Shown here in pieces: positions 1-7,265 of a DNA stretch of 14,834 bases. The translations under genes and the position numbers were made by a program. Below the pieces are notes generated by a model that did no database searches, was not told where the DNA came from, and was given only the letters and a program-made list of their open reading frames with translations. Where the stretch lies: positions 1 to 14,834 of the forward strand of contig CALLHZ010000054.1 of the NCBI GenBank assembly GCA_938009115.1, read 5' to 3'. Position 1 is the first letter of the stretch, and each line of letters starts with the position of its first letter. Source of the stretch: an uncultured Clostridia bacterium (GTDB taxonomy: Bacteria > Bacillota > Clostridia > Peptostreptococcales > Anaerovoracaceae).

Positions 1-750
1 GGACAGGTCGGCCATCGGGTCGTTGCGTATGCCAAGCACCAGCGCGTCGGGCAGGGAAAGACCCGTAAACAATTCCGCCGCGCGCTTCGCCTGAGCTACC
101 AGCATGACCAGTCCGCCGGCGCAGGGGATGCCAAGCTGTTGCGCCTGCAGGATCAATCTGGAATGGAAAGGATTGTAGATCACATCCAGCACTCCCCGGC
201 ATTGGGGAAAGTCATTCAGATCCAGCGGCCGCACCTCAGTATCGGGGTACATGCCCAAAGGCGTAGTATTTACGATCAGCTCCGCGTCGCTGTGGAGGTC
301 GAGGTTGCCGTAATGATCCGGGCCGCTGCGGGAGATCACCACGGGGCGGCCGCCCCGGTCCCGGACAGCCGTCACAGCCGTCAGGGAGGTGCCGCCGCTT
401 CCCAGGATCAAAACTTTTTTGCCGCTGAAATCGATGCCCGCATGGTCGGCCATCATGCAAAAACCGTCGTAGTCGGTGTTGTCGCCGCAAATCGAACCGT
501 CCCCCATGCGCACCAGTGTGTTGACGCTGCCGATGCGTTTTGCCTGCTCCGATAGCCTGTGGCAGAAGGGGATGACCGTCTGCTTATAAGGGATCGTCAC
601 ATTCAGTCCCTGCCAGTTCCCCTCTTTGATAAAGCTTTCCACATATTCGGGGGCGAGAGGCAAAAGCTCGTAAACGTAGTGTCCGAGCTTTTCATGGATG
701 AGTTTGCTGTAACTGTGCTCCAGTTTTTCTCCGATGAGTCCGTAATGCAC
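1..750 (-). CDS. aroE: Shikimate dehydrogenase, 3' end missing at window edge
   Basis: Shikimate dehydrogenase reduces 3-dehydroshikimate to shikimate with NADPH in the cytoplasm. The frame is open for exactly 250 codons from a GTG start at 750 to base 1. The family is usually about 270-290 residues, so roughly the last 30 are missing. Seen: an N-terminal shikimate-binding segment EHSYSKLIH (11-19; the family usually has EHSLSP..H), the NVTIPYK motif ending in catalytic Lys56, NTDYDG with the partner Asp93, a Rossmann nucleotide loop GSGGTS (117-122), NTTPLGM, and GGLVMLVAQA near the end. The GTG start is chosen because GGAG lies 6 nt upstream and the start falls one base after the pheA stop codon, as expected for translational coupling. 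No in-frame ATG fits as well. It is the last visible gene of the operon; more genes may follow beyond the edge. Confidence 0.93.
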   Translation of the reverse strand, partial: MHYGLIGEKLEHSYSKLIHEKLGHYVYELLPLAPEYVESFIKEGNWQGLNVTIPYKQTVIPFCHRLSEQAKRIGSVNTLVRMGDGSICGDNTDYDGFCMMADHAGIDFSGKKVLILGSGGTSLTAVTAVRDRGGRPVVISRSGPDHYGNLDLHSDAELIVNTTPLGMYPDTEVRPLDLNDFPQCRGVLDVIYNPFHSRLILQAQQLGIPCAGGLVMLVAQAKRAAELFTGLSLPDALVLGIRNDPMADLS

Positions 751-751
751 T

Positions 752-1894
752 TTAATACTCCGAATAAGCGCCAAGGAAAACGAAAGGATCGCAATAGCCT
801 TTCAGATCGCCTAAAAATTGCAGCACCTCCGGCGCGTAGATGCTGGCGTCGATGTCGAAGTAGAACATGAAAGCAAAATCGGTACCCTGGATGGGTCTGC
901 TTTCGATCTTGCAGATGTTCAGGCCCAGAGAGGCGAACTTGGCCACAGTCTGGTAAAGGGAGCCCGGCGTGTGAGGAATGGCCATCATCAGACTGATCTT
1001 GCTGGCCCCCGGGAAGATCTGCAGCTCTTTGCCGATGCAGATGAACCGGGTATAATTGTCATCGCTGTTCTGGATATCATGTTGCAGCGGCGAAAGACCA
1101 TAAAGCCGGGCACAGGCCATGGAAGAAATGGCCGCAACATCCTTCCTGCCGCTTTCGGCTACTCGCTTGGCGGCAACAGCGGTGTTTTCGCAGGATATAA
1201 ACCGGATCTCCTTGTGGGCGTTGATAAAATCACCGCATTGTCCCAGAGCCTGTTCATGGGTCCAGATCTCCCGGATGTCCTCCAGCCGAGCGCCTTCATT
1301 GGCCAGCAGGGAATGATTGATCTTCAGCTTGCTGCTGCGAACGATGGAGAAGCGGTATTTCTTCATCAGGTCATAGACTTCATTGACGGAGCCGTAGGAG
1401 CTGTTTTCGATAGGAAGGATGCCGTATTTGCACAGGCCCTTGTCTACGGCGTTGAACACCGATTCGAAGCTGCTGAAGTACATGATGCTGGGCAGGGCGA
1501 ACATTTTGTCGCAGATCTGCTGGGAATAGGAGCCTTCCACGCCCTGACAGGCCACGACAGCCTTCTGTGGAAAAAGAAGCGGCGTACTTTCGATGGCGGC
1601 CCGGATCTTCTTTTCCAATGCAGTCTCTTGGGCGATGAGCTTCACCTGGGCGGATCGGGACAAGTCAAAGAGGGTATTGAAAAACACTTTGGTGTAAATC
1701 GCCAGCTCGTCTCCGTTCTTTTCGGTCATCCGGTCCAGGATCTCCCGTTCCCGTTCCCGGTTCAGGACATTCAGCCCGTTTTCTTTTTTGTATCGGGCCA
1801 CATCAGTGGCCAAATACATCCGCTCTTTAAAAAGGTCCGCCAGCTGGTCGTCGATGGGGTCGATTTTTTCTCTGCATTCTTCCAGGTTCATCAT
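752..1894 (-). CDS. pheA: Bifunctional chorismate mutase / prephenate dehydratase (P-protein)
   Basis: 380 residues with three domains. First is an AroQ-type chorismate mutase (about 1-90; IDPIDDQLADLFKERM and the basic segment VARYKKENG). Second is prephenate dehydratase (about 112-290; GSYSQQ 121-126, PIENSSYGSV 161-170, THEQALGQC 212-220, YTRF 281-284). Third is a C-terminal ACT domain (about 300-380) with GSLYQ and the ESRP motif (331-334) that in this family forms the phenylalanine feedback site. It turns chorismate into prephenate and then phenylpyruvate. The ATG at 1894 is preceded by AGGAG at 7 nt and overlaps the aroC stop as ATGA; the second ATG (1891) is possible but less well spaced. 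This is the only chorismate mutase domain in the window, so prephenate for TyrA probably also comes from it. Length and domain order are normal for the P-protein family. Confidence 0.96.
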   Translation of the reverse strand: MMNLEECREKIDPIDDQLADLFKERMYLATDVARYKKENGLNVLNREREREILDRMTEKNGDELAIYTKVFFNTLFDLSRSAQVKLIAQETALEKKIRAAIESTPLLFPQKAVVACQGVEGSYSQQICDKMFALPSIMYFSSFESVFNAVDKGLCKYGILPIENSSYGSVNEVYDLMKKYRFSIVRSSKLKINHSLLANEGARLEDIREIWTHEQALGQCGDFINAHKEIRFISCENTAVAAKRVAESGRKDVAAISSMACARLYGLSPLQHDIQNSDDNYTRFICIGKELQIFPGASKISLMMAIPHTPGSLYQTVAKFASLGLNICKIESRPIQGTDFAFMFYFDIDASIYAPEVLQFLGDLKGYCDPFVFLGAYSEY

Positions 1895-2976
1895 CGTTTG
1901 TCTCCTAAGTACAAGTCATAAATGGCAATGGCTGCGGCGGCTTCCACGCAGGGGACCGCCCGGGGCACGACACAAGGGTCATGGCGCCCTTTGACGGTGA
2001 GCGTGACATTGGCTCCGGCGGAAAGGTCCACGGATTCCTGGGGTTGGCCGATGGAGGGCGTGGGCTTGAAAGCGACCCGGAAAATCAAGGGCATGCCCGA
2101 GGCAAGGCCGCCCAGGATTCCGCCGTTGTGGTTCGTCTTCGTGCGGACTTGGCCGTTTTCGAAGAAGAAGCCGTCGTTGTTGAGGCTTCCCCGGGCTTTG
2201 GCCGCGCCAAAGCCATCACCGAACTCGATGCCCTTGACGGCGGGAATGCCGAAGACGGCTGTCGCGATACGGTTTTCCAGTCCTTCGAAAATCGGCTCTC
2301 CGAGGCCTGGCGGCAGGCCCAGGACGCAGCATTCCACAACCCCGCCTACGGAATCTTTTTCTGCAACAGCCTCCAGTATGAGACCTTCCATACATTTTCC
2401 TGCTCCGGCGTCCAGAACGGGAAAATCGGAAAGCGCCAACGCTTTGAAATCTGCCGGTGCAGTCCCGACCGGATCGAAGGGTCGGTCTTGGACGGAACCG
2501 ATGGAATGGATGTGCGCTCCGAGATAAATACCTTCCTTCTCCAGAAGCTGGGCGCACAGCGCGCCGGCAAACACCAGCGGCGCCGTGAGGCGGGCCGAGT
2601 GGTGGCCGCCGCCCCGGATGTCGTTGGATCCCTTGGTTTTCATGAAAGCAGTGTAATCGGAGTGGCCGGGCCGGGGAATGTTTTTCAGATCGTCGTAATC
2701 CCCGGAGCGGACGTCTTCGTTTCTGAAAATGGCGCAAAGAGGAGCCCCGCAGGTCTTTCCGCCGGCCAGTCCGGACAGGATCTCCGGCAGATCGGTTTCT
2801 TTCCGGGGCGTGGAAAGGGCGCTTCGGCCGGGCGCGCGCCGCTTCAGCCAATGCAGGATCCTGTCCATATCCGGCTCAACACCGGGAGGCAGCCCGTCGA
2901 TGACCACACCCAAAGCCTCTGAATGAGACTGGCCGAAAAGTTGGATCCTCAAATTTTTTCCGAAATCAGACGACAT
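1891..2976 (-). CDS. aroC: Chorismate synthase
   Basis: Chorismate synthase converts EPSP to chorismate using reduced FMN. From the ATG at 2976 the protein is 361 residues, normal for the family. Motifs: FGQSH (14-18, the usual FGESH), RPGHSDYT (102-109), RGGGHHSAR (121-129; the variant I associate with Clostridia), NHNGGILGG (262-270) and the C-terminal RHDPCVVPRAVP (331-342). The frame is open further upstream through a TTG (2991) and GTG (2985), but GGAGGTG sits 7 nt before the ATG at 2976, which fixes the start. The first 11 bases overlap the 3' end of aroA, and the last bases overlap the pheA start as ATGA. Both overlaps point to translational coupling within the operon. Confidence 0.96.
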   Translation of the reverse strand: MSSDFGKNLRIQLFGQSHSEALGVVIDGLPPGVEPDMDRILHWLKRRAPGRSALSTPRKETDLPEILSGLAGGKTCGAPLCAIFRNEDVRSGDYDDLKNIPRPGHSDYTAFMKTKGSNDIRGGGHHSARLTAPLVFAGALCAQLLEKEGIYLGAHIHSIGSVQDRPFDPVGTAPADFKALALSDFPVLDAGAGKCMEGLILEAVAEKDSVGGVVECCVLGLPPGLGEPIFEGLENRIATAVFGIPAVKGIEFGDGFGAAKARGSLNNDGFFFENGQVRTKTNHNGGILGGLASGMPLIFRVAFKPTPSIGQPQESVDLSAGANVTLTVKGRHDPCVVPRAVPCVEAAAAIAIYDLYLGDKR

Positions 2977-4108
2977 GGGCGTCACCTCCAAGGGTATTGT
3001 AATCAGAAAAGAATGCAGGGTAGGACTTGGCCGCGGCCTGGGCGTCCCTGATCACTACCGGGTTGCGGCAGAGGGTGGCGGCAATGGCGGACGCCATGAC
3101 GATGCGATGGTCTCCAAAGCTGTCCACGATGCCTCCGTTCAGATTTCCATGGCCCTGGATGATCAGGTGGTCGCCCTCGCTTCGGATATCTCCGCCCAGC
3201 GAAAGGATCATGGCTTTGACCGATTCGATCCGATCACTTTCTTTAAGCCGAAGGCGGCCGCAGTTCCGCAGGAAGGTCGTTTCTTTTTTTCCGCAGGCCA
3301 AAACCGCAAGGATAGGCACCAGATCGGGGATCTCCCTTGCGTCCGTGTCGGTTTCGCCGGTTTGGAGGATCGTGCAGATCCGGCGGTCCGGCTGCAGGGA
3401 GTCCTCGGAAAGGCCCAGGACCTCTATATCGGAGCCCAATGCCGAAGCAGCCAGCCAAAAGGCGCTGTTGCTCCAGTCTCCTTCTACAGTGAAGGTTTTC
3501 GGCGCCCGGTAGGTCTGTCCCCCCGGGATGTGCCAGCCTGAGTCCCCCGGTTCGATACAGATGCCGAAATGCTTTTGACAATCCAGAGTCATGGCCACAT
3601 AGGCGCTGCTTTCCAATCCGGTGGTCAGGACCAGCTGACTGTCACCCGCCAACAGGGGGAGTGCCAAAAGCAAGCCGCTGATATATTGGGAGCTGATGTT
3701 GCCCGGTATTTCGTAACGGCCGCTTCGCAGTCGGCCCGAAAGACGGAAGGGAAGCGTCGGTTGGGAAAAATGGCTTCCGTGTTCAGCAAGGAGGCTTAGA
3801 AGGGGTTCCATGGGGCGCAGGGGCAGGCGGCCCCGGCCGATAAAATTCACTTCGAGCCCCAGGGCGGCTGCCACCGGCACCAGCAGACGGAGCGTGGTGC
3901 CGCTTTCGCGGCAGTCTGCGGCGCCTGCGCCCCGGACGATCTCCAAGGTCTGCTTTGTGGCGGTCAGATCCTCCGAAGGATTATCTACGGAAACCAGTTC
4001 CGGATGCCCGCTCAGGGCGGCGCATATCATTGCCCGGTGCGCATGGGATTTGCTGGGGATGCTTTGGATCTTTCCCTTCAGGATCGAGGGTTTTATCAGA
4101 ATGTCCAT
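2966..4108 (-). CDS. aroA: 3-phosphoshikimate 1-carboxyvinyltransferase (EPSP synthase), short form
   Basis: EPSP synthase transfers the enolpyruvyl group of PEP to shikimate-3-phosphate. It is 380 residues, clearly shorter than the roughly 420-430 of well-studied homologues, yet family active-site elements are visible in order: SKSHAHR (Lys20, Ser21, Arg25), ESGTTLR (68-74, in place of the NAGTAMR-type loop of E. coli), ISSQY (138-142), PDLVP with Asp252, RLRLKESDRI (Lys279, Glu280), FGDHRIVM (321-328) and AAKSYPAFF (Lys351). The loop glycine (Gly70) is kept, unlike the alanine of the best-known glyphosate-tolerant class II enzymes. The start ATG lies one base after the aroB stop with GGAG 4 nt upstream; the SD is inside the last aroB codons. 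The shortening looks spread over loops, not a truncation, because both ends are intact. Confidence 0.94.
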   Translation of the reverse strand: MDILIKPSILKGKIQSIPSKSHAHRAMICAALSGHPELVSVDNPSEDLTATKQTLEIVRGAGAADCRESGTTLRLLVPVAAALGLEVNFIGRGRLPLRPMEPLLSLLAEHGSHFSQPTLPFRLSGRLRSGRYEIPGNISSQYISGLLLALPLLAGDSQLVLTTGLESSAYVAMTLDCQKHFGICIEPGDSGWHIPGGQTYRAPKTFTVEGDWSNSAFWLAASALGSDIEVLGLSEDSLQPDRRICTILQTGETDTDAREIPDLVPILAVLACGKKETTFLRNCGRLRLKESDRIESVKAMILSLGGDIRSEGDHLIIQGHGNLNGGIVDSFGDHRIVMASAIAATLCRNPVVIRDAQAAAKSYPAFFSDYNTLGGDAHVV

Positions 4109-4109
4109 G

Positions 4110-5159
4110 CTACTCCAATCCGCTCCGCAACAATTCTTTGGCTTCGTCGAGTTTGAGCGGCACCAGCTCGCAGGCGCCGATACGGCGGGGAAGGACCAGG
4201 GTGATCCGGTCTTTTCGCTTCTTTTTATCTGAGCCGATCAATTCCAGCAAACGGTCCGGGTCTCCCTGAACGGTGTCCCAAAGGCCTCGGACTTCCAGTA
4301 CTCTTCTGAGGGCCTCCAGCGTGCCTTTATCCGCAAAGCCGCTTTTTTCCGCAGCCTTGGTGGCGGCGATCATGCCCAGGGCCACAGCGCGTCCGTGCCG
4401 CAGGGTGTAGTTGCTCTGCAATTCCAGGGCGTGGCCCAGCGTGTGTCCGAAATTCAGCAGCGCCCGGCGGCCCTGCTCCTTCTCGTCCTGCGCCACGATG
4501 GCGGCCTTGAAGAGGACGCAGCGCCGGATCACTTCTGCTGCCTCGATAGAGGTCTTGCCCAACAGCTCAAACAATTCCGGATCGCCGATCACGGCGCACT
4601 TGACGGCTTCGGCCGTTCCTTCGGAAAAAATCTCGACCGGCAGTGTCTCCAGTGTTTTCGTGTCGCAGAAAACGGCTTCGGGCTGCCAGAAGGCGCCGGC
4701 CAGATTCTTCCCCTTGCTCAGATTGACGCCGGTCTTTCCGCCCACGGAAGAATCCACTGCGGCCAAAAATGTGGTAGGGACCTGGACGAACCGGAGCCCC
4801 CGCAGGTAACAGGCGGCCGCAAAGCCCGCCATATCGCCTGTTACGCCGCCGCCCAAGGCGACGATGACGTCGCTCCGGTCAAAGCCGCTTTCAGCCAGGA
4901 ATTCCAGCATATTCTGCAGCGTCAAAAGCGTCTTTTGCTCCTCGCCGGCGCTGAAAACGAACTTCGATATTTCGTGACCCGCTGCCTCCAGCGAAGCCGC
5001 CGCCGCTGCGCCATAAAGTTCGTCCACGGTGCTGTCGGTGATTAAGGCTATTTTACACTCCTGCAGCCCAGAAGGCAAAAGGCGTCCCAGCTTGTCCAGC
5101 AGGCCAGGGCCGATCATGACAGAATAGGGCGGGGTCGTGTTCACAGTCACGGTGTTCAT
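4110..5159 (-). CDS. aroB: 3-dehydroquinate synthase
   Basis: AroB cyclises DAHP to 3-dehydroquinate using bound NAD and a divalent metal. It is 349 residues, full length. Seen: the dinucleotide-binding GGGVTGD (103-109), VPTTFLAAVDSSVGGKTGVN with Asp136, Lys142 and Asn146, EGTAEAVK with metal-ligand Glu184 and Lys187, FGHTLGHALE with metal-ligand His239 and His243, and LRHGRAVALGM with metal-ligand His255. The start ATG overlaps the tyrA stop codon as ATGA; AGAGGA and GGAAG lie upstream inside the tyrA end, so initiation is probably coupled to tyrA termination. It supplies the second step of the pathway encoded by this operon. Confidence 0.97.
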   Translation of the reverse strand: MNTVTVNTTPPYSVMIGPGLLDKLGRLLPSGLQECKIALITDSTVDELYGAAAAASLEAAGHEISKFVFSAGEEQKTLLTLQNMLEFLAESGFDRSDVIVALGGGVTGDMAGFAAACYLRGLRFVQVPTTFLAAVDSSVGGKTGVNLSKGKNLAGAFWQPEAVFCDTKTLETLPVEIFSEGTAEAVKCAVIGDPELFELLGKTSIEAAEVIRRCVLFKAAIVAQDEKEQGRRALLNFGHTLGHALELQSNYTLRHGRAVALGMIAATKAAEKSGFADKGTLEALRRVLEVRGLWDTVQGDPDRLLELIGSDKKKRKDRITLVLPRRIGACELVPLKLDEAKELLRSGLE

Positions 5160-6004
5160 TCTTCCATGTCCTCTCTGTCTGCCATTTCCTTGAGCTGGCG
5201 GCCCTCCCGCAGGAGCGCAAGCAGCCGCTCTTCGTCCTTTGATGCCACAGCGTCCCGGAACGCCTGAAGGTGGGTCATCATCCCGTCGATCTCATCGGTC
5301 AGGTGACCGGCGTTTTCCAGGAACAACTCGCTCCACATCGTTTCGTTCAGCCGGGCCACACGGGTCATATCCTTGTAGCTTCCTGCGGAAAAACCGTGCT
5401 GCAGTTGGGCCGTAGGGCTCTTGATATAAGCGCTTGATACCACATGGGCCAGCTGGGAGGTGAAGGCGATGCGCCGGTCGTGCTCCCGCGCCGTGGTGAT
5501 TTCCACATTGCCGAAGCCCAGGGCGCCCCAGAATTTTTTGATCATTTGCAGTCGTTCAAGGCTGATCCCCTTGGGGGGGACCAGAAGGATCGAAGAGTTT
5601 TTGAACATAGCGCCCTGGGCGTTGTCAAAGCCCCAGCGCTCTACGCCGGCCATGGGATGGGCCCCTACGAAGCAGTAGCCGTTTTCCTCTGCATGGGGAA
5701 ACAGCTCGTCGCAGATGGATTCCTTGACGCCGCCGCAGTCCATAATGATGCAGTCGGGCTTCAACCGGTGGAAGTTGTCCTTGACCCAGCGGATAATATC
5801 TCTGGGATACAAGGCGATCAGGATCATATCGCATACGCCGATGCGCTCTTCCGTCAGTTCCAGGTCGATGGCCTCCAGCAGTCTGGCCTTGTGGACGGTA
5901 CTCACGTTGATATCGTAGCCCAGCACGGTATCCGTGGTCTCTTTTTTGATGGATTTGGCGATGGAGCCTCCGATCAGGCCCAGTCCTACGATTCCAATGT
6001 TCAT
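5156..6004 (-). CDS. tyrA: Prephenate dehydrogenase
   Basis: TyrA oxidatively decarboxylates prephenate to 4-hydroxyphenylpyruvate with NAD(P), the tyrosine branch. 282 residues from the ATG at 6004. Seen: an N-terminal Rossmann loop GLGLIGGSIAK (7-17) with GYDIN after the second strand, AHPMAG with His116 (the position of the conserved histidine near the active site), and SQLAH (183-187) opening the helical dimerisation domain. The frame stays open upstream to 6133 inside aroF, but the extra 43 residues are not family-like and AAGGAG lies 9 nt before the 6004 ATG, so this start is preferred. The protein ends after the helical domain: there is no C-terminal ACT domain of the kind found in some Gram-positive TyrA proteins. 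It begins 23 bp after aroF and overlaps aroB. Confidence 0.95.
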   Translation of the reverse strand: MNIGIVGLGLIGGSIAKSIKKETTDTVLGYDINVSTVHKARLLEAIDLELTEERIGVCDMILIALYPRDIIRWVKDNFHRLKPDCIIMDCGGVKESICDELFPHAEENGYCFVGAHPMAGVERWGFDNAQGAMFKNSSILLVPPKGISLERLQMIKKFWGALGFGNVEITTAREHDRRIAFTSQLAHVVSSAYIKSPTAQLQHGFSAGSYKDMTRVARLNETMWSELFLENAGHLTDEIDGMMTHLQAFRDAVASKDEERLLALLREGRQLKEMADREDMEE

Positions 6005-6027
6005 AGCAGCTTCTCCTTCCCGAAAGG

Positions 6028-7050
6028 CTATTGACTCATTTCTGCCGATTGCATGGCGAAGGGGCGAAGGGCAAACACAGCCCGGGCCACATCGGCAAAT
6101 TTTTCCGGCGTCAGGGATTGCGCGCCGTCGCACAGAGCGTGCTGCGGGTCGTTGTGGACTTCGATCATGAGCCCGTCCGCGCCTGCGGCCGTAGCGGCCA
6201 GGGCCAGCGGCTTGACCAGCTCTGCGATGCCCGAAGCGTGGCTGGGATCCACCATCACCGGCAAATGGGTCTTCTTTTTCAGCACGGGAATGGCCGAAAT
6301 GTCCAGGGTGTTTCGCGTGGCGTTTTCAAAGGTGCGGATCCCCCTTTCGCAGAGGATCACGGCTTCGTTTCCACCCGCCATGATGTATTCGGCGCTCATC
6401 AGAAGCTCTTCGATGGTGTTGGCCAGTCCCCGCTTGAGCAGGATCGGCTTGTCCACATGGCCCAGCTCTTTGAGGAGCTGGAAGTTTTGCATATTTCTTG
6501 CGCCCACTTGGATCATATCCACTTCCTCGAAGTATTTCAGCTGCCCGATCTCCATGATCTCCGTGACCACGGGGAGTCCGGAAGCTTTCTTGGCCTTGAT
6601 CAGCAGTTCGATGCCGTTGCCGCCCAACCCCTGAAATGCATAGGGCGAGGTGCGGGGTTTAAAGGCGCCTCCCCGGAGCAGCGTCGCGCCGCCGTCACGA
6701 ACGCCCTGGGCCACCTGGGTCATCTGGTCTTCGGTCTCGATGGAGCAGGGGCCTGCGCAAATGGCGAAGTGTCCGCCGCCGATTTTAACGCCGCCCACAT
6801 CCACGACCATGTCGTCGGGATGGAATTTACGGTTGGCGTTTTTGTAAGGCTCCCGGATGCGCTTTACGTCTTCCACGATATCCAGGGATTTGATCAGCTC
6901 CATGTCGATGGTGGATGTGTCCCCCACCAGTCCGAGGACCAGGTTGTTGATCCCGAGACTGGAATGGATGGTGATGTTCTGACTGGTGAGCCATGTCGTC
7001 AGATTTTCCAGTTGCTCCTGATCGGGATCGGCTTTCAATACGACTATCAT
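6028..7050 (-). CDS. aroF: 3-deoxy-7-phosphoheptulonate (DAHP) synthase, type I-beta with N-terminal regulatory domain
   Basis: Condenses PEP and erythrose-4-phosphate to DAHP, the committed step of the pathway. 340 residues: an N-terminal ferredoxin-like domain (about 1-70), like the Tyr/Phe-sensing domain of the Thermotoga maritima enzyme, then a TIM barrel of the KDO8P-synthase-like I-beta class. Barrel motifs: AGPCSIE with metal-ligand Cys102, LRGGAFKPRTSPYAFQG (PEP/phosphate site), LLKRG (194-198), DPSHASG with His271, IEVHNDP with Glu287, and CDGAQSL with Asp298 as likely remaining metal ligands. GGAGG lies 6 nt before the ATG. It is the first structural gene of the operon, only about 15 bp beyond an intrinsic terminator that follows an aromatic leader ORF. 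Expression is therefore probably attenuation-controlled, and the enzyme is probably feedback-inhibited as well. The symbol is by function; other names are in use for this class. Confidence 0.95.
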   Translation of the reverse strand: MIVVLKADPDQEQLENLTTWLTSQNITIHSSLGINNLVLGLVGDTSTIDMELIKSLDIVEDVKRIREPYKNANRKFHPDDMVVDVGGVKIGGGHFAICAGPCSIETEDQMTQVAQGVRDGGATLLRGGAFKPRTSPYAFQGLGGNGIELLIKAKKASGLPVVTEIMEIGQLKYFEEVDMIQVGARNMQNFQLLKELGHVDKPILLKRGLANTIEELLMSAEYIMAGGNEAVILCERGIRTFENATRNTLDISAIPVLKKKTHLPVMVDPSHASGIAELVKPLALAATAAGADGLMIEVHNDPQHALCDGAQSLTPEKFADVARAVFALRPFAMQSAEMSQ

Positions 7051-7065
7051 TTTTAACCTCCGCCT

Positions 7066-7099
7066 AATAAAAAACTCCCAAGCGTTCTGCTTCGGAGTT
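7066..7099 (-). terminator. Attenuator (intrinsic terminator) in the aro operon leader
   Basis: Read on the minus strand, AACTCC-G-AAGC pairs with GCTT-G-GGAGTT around the loop AGAAC: 6 bp, one G-G mismatch, 4 bp. The hairpin is followed directly by TTTTATT, and the run of T starts inside the stem. It sits after the leader ORF and immediately before the aroF ribosome binding site, so it would stop transcription before any structural gene is read. The shape and position are those of an attenuator. Termination efficiency cannot be judged from sequence alone. Confidence 0.85.
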
Positions 7100-7223
7100 G
7101 CAATCCATTGTGTAAGAGCGGCCGCCTTACAAATAAGTTACTCGTCTTTCGCTGCAGAACGCAAACATGCTTTGCGGTAATAATATCCTGCAAAGCTAAA
7201 GTAAAAGTATTCTGCTGCAAAGC
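7082..7223 (-). promoter_or_regulatory. Alternative-pairing RNA segments of the attenuator (antiterminator)
   Basis: Four complementary segments lie in transcript order. Segment 1 is GCTTTGC, present twice (7223-7217 and 7196-7190). Segment 2 is CGCAAAGC (7176-7169). Segment 3 is TTTGCGTTCTGC (7165-7154). Segment 4 is GCAGAACGC (7090-7082), the apex of the terminator. Segment 1 pairs with 2 (7 bp), 2 with 3 (CGCAAA/TTTGCG, loop GCATG), and 3 with 4 (9 bp, perfect). The 3:4 helix consumes the terminator loop and its upper stem, so it would act as antiterminator. A ribosome stalled at Tyr codons 18-20 would cover segment 2 and leave segment 3 free; one that reaches the stop codon would cover part of segment 3. 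The pairings are read directly; their regulatory meaning is inferred. Confidence 0.7.
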
Positions 7224-7236
7224 GGCTGGTTCTCAT
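7138..7236 (-). CDS. Phe/Tyr-rich leader peptide of the aro operon (32 aa)
   Basis: A small ORF from ATG 7236 to TAA 7138, with AGGAG 9 nt upstream of the ATG. Residues 6-20 read FAAEYFYFSFAGYYY: four Phe and five Tyr in fifteen residues, including Tyr-Tyr-Tyr at 18-20 (codons 7185-7177). No Trp is present. The remaining residues (RKACLRSAAKDE) look unremarkable. The ORF lies between a promoter and an intrinsic terminator in front of genes that make Phe and Tyr, and its last third overlaps RNA segments that can pair with the terminator. It therefore almost certainly serves as a charged-tRNA sensor whose translation matters, not its product. The alternative, a genuine small protein, is less likely given its composition and position. 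I know of no named homologue. Confidence 0.82.
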   Translation of the reverse strand: MRTSRFAAEYFYFSFAGYYYRKACLRSAAKDE

Positions 7237-7265
7237 TGTCTGGATCTCCTGTGAATATTGGATGT

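Noticed and set aside
6005..6133. N-terminal extension of TyrA to an upstream start at 6133
   Set aside because: The extra 43 residues are unlike the family, overlap aroF, and the internal ATG at 6004 has a good SD directly before the Rossmann motif.
7112..7130. GTAAG...CTTAC hairpin enclosing GCGGCCGC between leader stop and terminator
   Set aside because: Only a 5-bp stem with no U-tract. It may be a spacer or pause hairpin, but there is not enough to call it a feature on its own.
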